Assembly: GCA_019322855.1 (NCBI GenBank)
Contig: JAHWIA010000050.1
Location: forward strand, 1-6,424
Origin: Candidatus Woesearchaeota archaeon
GTDB taxonomy: Archaea > Nanobdellota > Nanobdellia > Woesearchaeales > WJKV01
DNA length: 6,424 nucleotides
Direction: 5' to 3'
Made by a program: the position numbers and the translations under genes
Notes under the pieces: generated by a model
What the model was told of the DNA's origin: nothing
What the model saw: the letters and a program-made list of their open reading frames with translations, nothing else
The model's database searches: none
Shown here: in pieces, positions 1 through 5,688 of the stretch
How the letters are laid out: every line of letters starts with the position of its first letter
Position numbering within the stretch: position 1 is the stretch's first letter

Positions 1-28
1 TCAATTATACTTTCTACTCTGGAGTGTC

Positions 29-45
29 AATAAACTCTTTTATAG
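29..45 (+). promoter_or_regulatory. Putative archaeal BRE/TATA promoter for the aminotransferase-ior operon
   Basis: A TTTTATAG stretch at 38-45 resembles an archaeal TATA box, and AATAAA at 29-34 fits the purine/A-rich BRE pattern just upstream. The TATA centre lies about 25 bases before the A of the ATG at 67, which is the usual distance from TATA box to transcription start. No Shine-Dalgarno is present between 46 and 66. Together these suggest transcription begins at or next to the start codon, giving a leaderless mRNA. The rest of bases 1-66 shows no gene: an in-frame stop (TAG, 43-45) precedes the ATG. The call rests on motif and spacing alone. Confidence 0.5.
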
Positions 46-66
46 CCGGTTCTTTACTACAGACTC

Positions 67-1245
67 ATGGTTGTACGTTTGTCACACAGGGAGCTAGATT
101 TACCTAAGATAGAGATAGGAAGACTGCTGGAAATAGCAGCAGAACACAAGGAAATAATCTCGCTAGGACCTGGCGAACCAGACTTCAACATGCCTGAACC
201 ATTGGTTGAGCATCTGAAAAAGATAGCAAACAAATGCAACCACTATAGCCCGCCTGGCGGAAGGCATGAATTCAAGGAAGCAATCATAAAAAAGCTGAAG
301 AAAGAGAACAAGATAAAGGCAAAGCCTGAGAACATAGTGGTTACGTGCGGAAGCCAGGAAGCATTGATGATTGCGAGCGCGTGCACAATGGATGCAGGCG
401 ATGAGATGATGATACCTGATCCTAGCTTTTTTGCATACCTCCCTACTATCGAACTGTTCAATGCAGCGCCTATTTTTGTTCCAGTAAAAGAAGAAGAGGG
501 TTTTGCACTGAATCCGGATGAAGTTAAAAAAAGAATAGTGCCGGGAAAGACAAAAGTCCTATTGATAAACAGTCCGTGCAATCCTACAGGCAATGTCCTG
601 AAGAAAAACATACTTGAAGAATTGGCAGACATTGCAGTTGACAATGACATGTACATATTTTCAGACGAAGCTTATGAAAAAGTCATCTTTGATGATGCTA
701 AACACGTTAGTATTGGATCATTGAATGGCATGGAGGATAATACTGCTTCATTCTTTTCATTCTCAAAGACGCATGCAATGTGCGGTTTCAGGCTAGGTTT
801 CTGTGTCTGCAATCCTAAGCTTGCAGAAGCCATCACAAAAACTCACATCTACACGACAATCTGCGCACCGACTGTCTCGCAAAAGTTGGGGACAAGAGCC
901 TTGAGCCTACCAAGTCTGTATACAGACAAGATGGTGACACAATACCAAAGAAGAGTAAGATTGATGTTGACGAGATTGAATGAGATGGGCCTGTTCTGTG
1001 TCGAACCGAAAGGAGCGTTCTATTGCTTTCCAAATATCCAGTCAGTGGCAAAAGACAGCAAGAAGTTTGCTTACGACCTGTTGAAAAAAGCCAAGGTCGC
1101 GGTTGTTCCTGGAGTTGATTTTGGAACTAATGGAGAAGGCCATGTAAGATGCAGCTGCGCGACAGACATACAATTGATAGAAAAAGCAATGGATAAGCTT
1201 GAAGATTATATCAAAAAAATAAAACAGAAAAGATTACGAAGATAA
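67..1245 (+). CDS. PLP-dependent class I/II aminotransferase, probably aromatic/2-oxoacid type
   Basis: A 392-residue fold-type I aminotransferase of normal family length, expected to be cytosolic. The family marks are seen in order: GPGEPDF at 34-40 near the substrate-binding N-terminal arm; GSQEAL at 95-100 for the PLP phosphate; F121 in the place of the ring-stacking aromatic; NPTG with N172; D200 and Y203 in SDEAY; the Schiff-base lysine K234 in SFSKT; R242 in FRLGF; and R361 in RCSCA as the substrate-carboxylate arginine. All catalytic residues are present. Such enzymes move an amino group from an amino acid to an acceptor such as 2-oxoglutarate. Sequence alone does not settle the substrate. 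Because iorA begins 19 nt downstream, an aromatic (Trp/Phe/Tyr) substrate feeding arylpyruvates to IorAB is the best inference; aspartate or alanine aminotransferase activity is possible. The start is the first ATG after an in-frame stop. The protein is rich in cysteine (12 residues), including CNPTG and RCSCA beside active-site residues. Confidence 0.9.
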   Translation: MVVRLSHRELDLPKIEIGRLLEIAAEHKEIISLGPGEPDFNMPEPLVEHLKKIANKCNHYSPPGGRHEFKEAIIKKLKKENKIKAKPENIVVTCGSQEALMIASACTMDAGDEMMIPDPSFFAYLPTIELFNAAPIFVPVKEEEGFALNPDEVKKRIVPGKTKVLLINSPCNPTGNVLKKNILEELADIAVDNDMYIFSDEAYEKVIFDDAKHVSIGSLNGMEDNTASFFSFSKTHAMCGFRLGFCVCNPKLAEAITKTHIYTTICAPTVSQKLGTRALSLPSLYTDKMVTQYQRRVRLMLTRLNEMGLFCVEPKGAFYCFPNIQSVAKDSKKFAYDLLKKAKVAVVPGVDFGTNGEGHVRCSCATDIQLIEKAMDKLEDYIKKIKQKRLRR

Positions 1246-1264
1246 AAAATAGAGGACAAGACAG

Positions 1265-3169
1265 ATGAAGACAGAAGTTCTGGAAAATGCAGGGAAAAAG
1301 GTTGTTCTTTTAGGCAATGAGGCAATTGCAAGAGGCGCAATAGAAGCAGGCATAGGAATGGCGGCTTCATATCCAGGAACTCCAAGCTCAGAAGTTCCTA
1401 TTGTTCTTTCATCTGTAGCAAAGAAATGCGGTTTTTATTTTGAATACAGCAGTAATGAAAAGGTTGCATTCGAGACCGCAGCAGGCGCAGCCTGGTCTGG
1501 TGTCAGGGCAATAACTTCTATGAAACACTTTGGCTTGAATGTTGCGAGCGACAGTGTGATGCCTGTTGCATATACTGGTGTTTTAGGCGGTTATGTCTTA
1601 ATAGTTGCAGACGATCCAGAAGGATGGAGCAGTGCACAGTCAGAACAAGATACAAGACATTTCTCAAGGATGGCAAGGATGCCGACGATTGAGCCGAGCA
1701 ATGCGCAGGAATGCCTTGACTTCACAAAAATGGCCTTTGACATCTCAGAAGAGTTCCAGATTCCAGTCATCTTAAGAACAACTACAAAAGTGAGCCATTC
1801 TATAGGTACTGTTAAATTAGGAAAAATAAAGAAGCCAAAGACAAAAGGCAGGTTCAAGAAGGATTTTGAAAGATATTATAACATAAAACCTAATCTTCAG
1901 ATGCTTCACAAGAAGATAGACAAGAAATTAGAAGACATAGGAAAGAAATACAGCAACAAGTTCAATAAAATAATCCAAGGCCAGGGAGACATAGGCATAG
2001 TGACGAACGGAGTTTGTTTTGAGTATGCAAAAGAAGCTTTGCAGGAATTGAAGATAAAGCCTCCTATTGCAAAGATAGGCATGACAAATCCTATTTCAAG
2101 CACATTCATCTCAAATTTCATAAAAAACAAGAAGACAATACTTGTATTGGAAGAGTTAGAGCCCATCATAGAGGATTACATTAGATTAATCGCAAAGGAA
2201 GCAAACCCAAGATTAAAGATACATGGTAAAGACTTGTTGTCAAGGGCAGGAGAATATAACCTGGAAAGAATAATGCCTGCTTTGGAAAAAGTTTTCAAGA
2301 AAAAGTGCGATATAAATTTCAAGACGCACCAGACAAAAACATTATCAGCACAAAAAAATCTTCCTCCAAGAAAACCAGTCTTTTGCCAGGGCTGTCCTCA
2401 TCGTTCTACATTCTATGCAGTAAAGAAAGTTTATGGCAAGGATGCAGTCTTTGCAGGCGACATCGGCTGTTACATCCTAGGAATCTTCGAACCATATGAC
2501 ATGGGAAATTTTTGCATCAGCATGGGTGCGAGCATCGGCATCGGCCATGGAATAACAAAAGTTAGTGATCAGGAAGTCATTTGTTTTGTAGGAGACAGCA
2601 CATTCTTCCATGCAGGAATGCCTCCTATCGCCAATTTGAAATTTAATGACGGAAAATCTCCATTGATAGTTGTATTGAACAATGACATAACTGCCATGAC
2701 AGGGCATCAACCGAACCCTGGAAGCGGAGTGACTGGGATGGGTGAGAAAGTTGCACCTGTAGTGATAGAGGATGTTGCAAAAGCATTAGGTGCTGACGTG
2801 AAGAGTGCAGTCGCATTCAATCACAAGCAATTAGTGGAAAATCTGCAGCAATTCAAGGACAAGAAAGGACCACGCGTGCTTGTGAGCAACGGAGCGTGCA
2901 GGTTGTTGACAAAAAGACAGAACCAGAAAAAAGGAATCAAGTTCATCAAATTCAAGATAGATCAAAACAAATGCAAGAAATGCGGAACGTGCACAAATCT
3001 GTTTGCATGTCCTGCGATAAGCGAGCTGAGAGAGAAAAAAGGAGATGTTCCTACTTATTACATAGATCCAGATATGTGCTGGGGCTGTTCAGTATGCTCA
3101 CAGATATGCCCTTACGGTGCGATACATCCTATTGCGCCAAAGACTGTTTCAAAAAAGAACGGAAAATAA
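1265..3169 (+). CDS. iorA: Indolepyruvate:ferredoxin oxidoreductase, alpha subunit
   Basis: A complete 634-residue IorA. With IorB it oxidatively decarboxylates arylpyruvates (indolepyruvate and related) to aryl-acetyl-CoA and CO2, reducing ferredoxin in the cytosol. Domain order: an N-terminal pyrimidine-type domain (about 10-180) with YPGTPSSE at 36-43, a candidate catalytic glutamate E65 in NEKVAFE and MKHFGLN at 86-92; a very lysine-rich linker (184-235, 17 Lys); a transketolase-C-like domain (about 240-345); a TPP-binding domain with CQGCPHR at 374-380, GDIGCY at 398-403, GDS at 443-445 and the paired NN at 472-473; and a C-terminal ferredoxin-like domain. That last domain has C570, C573, C576, C582-P (longer last spacing) and a canonical set C605, C608, C611, C615-P. 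Two 4Fe-4S clusters are therefore expected. A GAGG Shine-Dalgarno at 1252-1255 lies 9 nt before the ATG, supporting this start. No frameshift or truncation is seen. The family is certain; the exact 2-oxoacid preference is inferred. Confidence 0.95.
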   Translation: MKTEVLENAGKKVVLLGNEAIARGAIEAGIGMAASYPGTPSSEVPIVLSSVAKKCGFYFEYSSNEKVAFETAAGAAWSGVRAITSMKHFGLNVASDSVMPVAYTGVLGGYVLIVADDPEGWSSAQSEQDTRHFSRMARMPTIEPSNAQECLDFTKMAFDISEEFQIPVILRTTTKVSHSIGTVKLGKIKKPKTKGRFKKDFERYYNIKPNLQMLHKKIDKKLEDIGKKYSNKFNKIIQGQGDIGIVTNGVCFEYAKEALQELKIKPPIAKIGMTNPISSTFISNFIKNKKTILVLEELEPIIEDYIRLIAKEANPRLKIHGKDLLSRAGEYNLERIMPALEKVFKKKCDINFKTHQTKTLSAQKNLPPRKPVFCQGCPHRSTFYAVKKVYGKDAVFAGDIGCYILGIFEPYDMGNFCISMGASIGIGHGITKVSDQEVICFVGDSTFFHAGMPPIANLKFNDGKSPLIVVLNNDITAMTGHQPNPGSGVTGMGEKVAPVVIEDVAKALGADVKSAVAFNHKQLVENLQQFKDKKGPRVLVSNGACRLLTKRQNQKKGIKFIKFKIDQNKCKKCGTCTNLFACPAISELREKKGDVPTYYIDPDMCWGCSVCSQICPYGAIHPIAPKTVSKKNGK

Positions 3170-3176
3170 AACAAAA

Positions 3177-3779
3177 ATGAAATTCGATTTGATGTTGACC
3201 GGAGTCGGAGGAGAAGGCGTGCTTACTGCCGGCGTTCTTCTAGCGCGAGCAGCGAACCTTGAGGGTCATTATGTGAGGGGTGTCCAATTGCACGGCCTTG
3301 CACAGAGAGGAGGTACTATCCCTACTTTTGTGCGTTTCGGTTCTGAGAAAGAATTGAGTTCGCCAGGCATAATGCAGGCAAATGCAGACTTGGTGCTTGC
3401 TTTCGAACCAATGGAAGCTGCAAGAGCTGTATTTTACGCGCGGAAAGAAAAGACAAATTTCATTATCAACGATAACCCGCATATGCCTGTGTACGCAAAC
3501 CTGCTTGATGTTCCATATCCAAAGATGAACACAATAATAGAAAAGATCAAGCCGTTTGCAAAAGACATCCACATCTTCAAGGCGCACGAAATGGCAAAAC
3601 AAGAACTAGGAAACACAATCTATGGGAACATCATATTGATTGGTGCTGCAATAGGAGCTGGCTTTTTGCCGTTAAAGGAAAAGAATGTCAAGGAAGCGAT
3701 CAAAATAACAGTTCCTGGCGATATTGAAGCCAATCTAAAAGCCCTTGATATTGGAATAAAATTAGGAAAGAAAAGATGA
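3177..3779 (+). CDS. iorB: Indolepyruvate:ferredoxin oxidoreductase, beta subunit
   Basis: A 200-residue protein of the pyruvate/ketoisovalerate oxidoreductase gamma-domain family, which is what IorB consists of. It pairs with IorA to form the active oxidoreductase and carries no cofactor motif of its own. Seen in the sequence: the glycine-rich N-terminal loop GVGGEGVLTAG (9-19), the family block HGLAQRGGT (39-47), LAFEPMEA (74-81), and the C-terminal amphipathic part where VPGDIEANLKAL ends the domain. The start at 3177 gives the classical IorB N-terminus MKFDLMLTGVGG. An in-frame ATG at 3117 would add 20 residues inside the coding region of iorA and is unlikely. There is no clear Shine-Dalgarno; with the iorA stop only 7 nt upstream, translational coupling is likely. 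Its TGA stop overlaps the ATG of the transporter gene (ATGA, 3776-3779), which ties the three genes together. Confidence 0.93.
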   Translation: MKFDLMLTGVGGEGVLTAGVLLARAANLEGHYVRGVQLHGLAQRGGTIPTFVRFGSEKELSSPGIMQANADLVLAFEPMEAARAVFYARKEKTNFIINDNPHMPVYANLLDVPYPKMNTIIEKIKPFAKDIHIFKAHEMAKQELGNTIYGNIILIGAAIGAGFLPLKEKNVKEAIKITVPGDIEANLKALDIGIKLGKKR

Positions 3780-5086
3780 ACTATTATTTGAAAAAGCTGT
3801 TGCTTGTACTTCCTGCAATAATTCTTGTTATTCTGTTCATGATAATTCCGGCGCCTGAAAGACTGGGTTATGGGGGCTGGATGACTTTATTGATATTTCT
3901 TATAGTGATTTATTTCTGGGTGCTGGAGATATTGCCGCTTGCAGTCACAGCAATCATCGGAGTTGCTTTGTTGCTCGCGACAAGGGCTGTGAGCTTCTCA
4001 GACGCATTGTCCGGTTTTAGTTCTTCTGCTTTCTTTTTGATACTTGTAGGATTCGGTATCGCGATAGGTCTTGTTGTTACAGGATTGGACAAGAGAATTG
4101 CATGTAAGATACTATGTCATTGCAGTACAGAAAGAAGCATAATATTGGGCACTATAATTATAACTGCAGCGCTTTCAATGATAATGTCAAACACGACAAC
4201 AGTCATATTGATGATACCTATTCTTAGGCACTTGGTAGAGAGGACAAAGATAAACAGGATTGCGCTATTCCTTGCAGTTGCATTCGCAGCAAATATCGGC
4301 GGTGTTGGAACTGTAATCGGTTCTCCGCCAAATGTGATAGCTGCACAAGCAATAGGCTTGAATTTTATTGAATGGTTTGTAATTGGATTTCCTTTTGCAA
4401 TAGTCATGCTCGCGCTTTTGTTTGTCTCTTTCTTAATTTATTTCAAACTGAAAAACAAAAAAATAAAGATAAGGGTGAGCAAACTGAAAGCGATGTCAAG
4501 AAAAGAGAAATGGACTTCCCTGATAATCTTGGCGACAGTAATCGCCTGGTTCACTTCCCCTCTTCACGGTCTTTCTACAGTAACTGTTGGATTGATAGGA
4601 ACAGCTTTGATGCTCGTGTTCATATATTCTTGGAAAGACTTCCAGAAATATACAGACTGGAGTGTTGTCTTCCTTATCGGCGGAGCCATATCTTTAGGGA
4701 CTGCGCTTCAAGCGACTGGTGTCGCGCATTGGCTTGCAGAAAATGTGATAAGCATAACAGGAATAGAACATCCGTTATTGATAATCTTTGCTCTTGTGAT
4801 ATTTTCGATCGTGTTCACGCAATTCATTCAGAACACTGCGACAGCTGCGATGATAGTGCCTGTTCTTATAGCATTATCTTCTGTCTATGGAACTGCAATT
4901 AATGCATTTGTCTTTCCTGTGATAATCGGCGTGTCAATGACCTTCCTTCTTCCGCCAGGAACCGCGCCTAATGCTCTTGTGCATAGTGAAACAAAAATAA
5001 GAACAATAGACATGATAAAAGCAGGCATTCTGCCGACGATCTTTGCTTTCGCCTGCTTATTCATACTTTCCTGGATAATGTTGTGA
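3776..5086 (+). CDS. DASS/SLC13-family anion (carboxylate) transporter
   Basis: A 436-residue integral membrane protein with roughly eleven to twelve hydrophobic segments and the internal two-fold repeat of the divalent anion:sodium symporter family. First repeat: LPLAVTA at 53-59, the SNT signature at 138-140 (MSNTTTVILM) and GGVGTVIGSPPN at 175-186. Second repeat: QNTATAAMIVP at 352-362 and PPGTAPNALV at 393-402. In characterised relatives these hairpin tips bind the carboxylate substrate and sodium. The second tip reads Gln-Asn-Thr where the family usually has Ser-Asn-Thr. A basic loop (about 224-246) separates the halves. The gene overlaps iorB by 4 nt, with a weak AGGA 8 nt before the ATG, so it is very likely co-translated with the ior genes. 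The likely cargo is a carboxylate linked to the pathway, such as an arylacetate product or a dicarboxylate amino-group acceptor. Sulfate or another anion cannot be excluded, and direction of transport is unknown. Confidence 0.85.
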   Translation: MNYYLKKLLLVLPAIILVILFMIIPAPERLGYGGWMTLLIFLIVIYFWVLEILPLAVTAIIGVALLLATRAVSFSDALSGFSSSAFFLILVGFGIAIGLVVTGLDKRIACKILCHCSTERSIILGTIIITAALSMIMSNTTTVILMIPILRHLVERTKINRIALFLAVAFAANIGGVGTVIGSPPNVIAAQAIGLNFIEWFVIGFPFAIVMLALLFVSFLIYFKLKNKKIKIRVSKLKAMSRKEKWTSLIILATVIAWFTSPLHGLSTVTVGLIGTALMLVFIYSWKDFQKYTDWSVVFLIGGAISLGTALQATGVAHWLAENVISITGIEHPLLIIFALVIFSIVFTQFIQNTATAAMIVPVLIALSSVYGTAINAFVFPVIIGVSMTFLLPPGTAPNALVHSETKIRTIDMIKAGILPTIFAFACLFILSWIML

Positions 5087-5094
5087 AAATATGA

Positions 5095-5673
5095 TCAAGC
5101 TTTCCAGGTTCCGTGGATGATTTCCCACTCTTTCTTTTCATAATTGAACATTTCGTCTTCATTGAACCACAAGTTGATTTCTCTGTTTGCTTCTTCCACA
5201 CTTCCTGAAGCATGCACAAGATTTCTTATCACTCTTTTGCTCTCGTCTGCAACAGGATACGAATCAACACTGAAATCTCCTCTTATTGTTCCTGGAATGG
5301 CTTGTTTCGGTTCTGTATCTCCCACGATCTTTCTTCCGATCTCAACAACATGATGTCCCTCAAATACGATCGCAACTACCGGATTTATTTGCAATCCCTG
5401 CATGTTCCATCTTCTTACTTTATCTCCGATCTCTTCTGCAGTCTCTTTCAGTTCCTCTCCCCTTTTCTTTGCAGCTGCTATTGTCTTATCACCGACACTC
5501 TTCTTCCAGATAGGGTCGTCTGCATAATGCTCTCCTAACAATTTTTCATCAGGATATACCATCTTGATGCCTGCGATCTTGAATCCTCTTTGCTCGAATC
5601 TCTTTATTATTTCCCCGACCAGACCTCTTTGTACAGAATCGGGTTTTGCTATTATCAAAGTCCTTTCAACCAT
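5095..5673 (-). CDS. ndk: Nucleoside diphosphate kinase, long variant with insertions
   Basis: A 192-residue NDK that transfers the gamma-phosphate of ATP to nucleoside diphosphates through a phosphohistidine. Numbered from the ATG at 5673, the active-site set is complete: K10 (KPD), Y50 (HYA), R114, T120, R131 (GTIRGDF), N151, H154 as the phosphorylated histidine, S156 and E165. Usual NDKs have about 135-155 residues. This one is longer because of a charged helical stretch of about 28 extra residues between HYA and PVVAIVFEG (about 52-98), a short insert SYPVADESKR before the histidine motif (138-147), and a C-terminal extension with WF, EMFNYE and a final HGTWKA. The motif after the histidine is HASGS instead of HGSDS. 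I recall this longer form from DPANN archaea and CPR bacteria, so it looks like a known variant and not a damaged gene. An in-frame TTG at 5688 is rejected as the start because it overlaps the Shine-Dalgarno. The gene is 15 nt downstream of the glycosyltransferase and probably co-transcribed with it. Confidence 0.95.
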   Translation of the reverse strand: MVERTLIIAKPDSVQRGLVGEIIKRFEQRGFKIAGIKMVYPDEKLLGEHYADDPIWKKSVGDKTIAAAKKRGEELKETAEEIGDKVRRWNMQGLQINPVVAIVFEGHHVVEIGRKIVGDTEPKQAIPGTIRGDFSVDSYPVADESKRVIRNLVHASGSVEEANREINLWFNEDEMFNYEKKEWEIIHGTWKA

Positions 5674-5680
5674 TTTGTTT

Positions 5681-5686
5681 CCCTCC
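5681..5686 (-). promoter_or_regulatory. Strong Shine-Dalgarno that sets the ndk start
   Basis: On the minus strand GGAGGG ends 7 nt before the ATG at 5673-5671 and begins 2 nt after the TAA stop of the glycosyltransferase (5691-5689). This is near-perfect complementarity to the 16S 3' end at ideal spacing, so the ATG at 5673 is the initiation codon. It is the strongest such site in the window and contrasts with the probably leaderless first gene on the other strand. Confidence 0.85.
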
Positions 5687-5688
5687 AA

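Noticed and set aside
2972..3013. Irregular first 4Fe-4S motif in IorA (five residues before the last Cys-Pro instead of three), as a sign of a damaged cluster
   Set aside because: All four cysteines are present, and a longer spacing in the first cluster motif is, as I recall, characteristic of IorA proteins, so it is not an anomaly of this copy.
3117..3176. Upstream ATG for iorB at 3117
   Set aside because: It would add 20 basic residues encoded out of frame inside the iorA ferredoxin domain; family members begin at the residue encoded at 3177.
4372..4902. A 176-residue plus-strand frame inside the transporter gene
   Set aside because: It is a shadow frame: its composition is protein-unlike, with no recognisable motif, and it is fully covered by the clear DASS coding sequence.
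5070..5108. Inverted repeat CCTGGA (5070-5075) / TCCAGG (5103-5108) across the convergent stops, as a bidirectional terminator
   Set aside because: The stem is only 6 bp with a loop of about 27 nt, cannot be extended on either side and has no following T run; chance from Trp-containing gene ends is sufficient.
5121..5139. Pyrimidine tract with short T runs downstream of the transporter, as an archaeal oligo-T terminator
   Set aside because: It is simply the antisense of Lys/Glu codons in the ndk C-terminus and has no uninterrupted T run longer than four.
5674..5688. TTG start at 5688 giving a 197-residue NDK
   Set aside because: The codons from this TTG overlap the GGAGGG ribosome-binding site at 5686-5681, and the ATG at 5673 gives the normal family N-terminus MVERTLIIAKPD.
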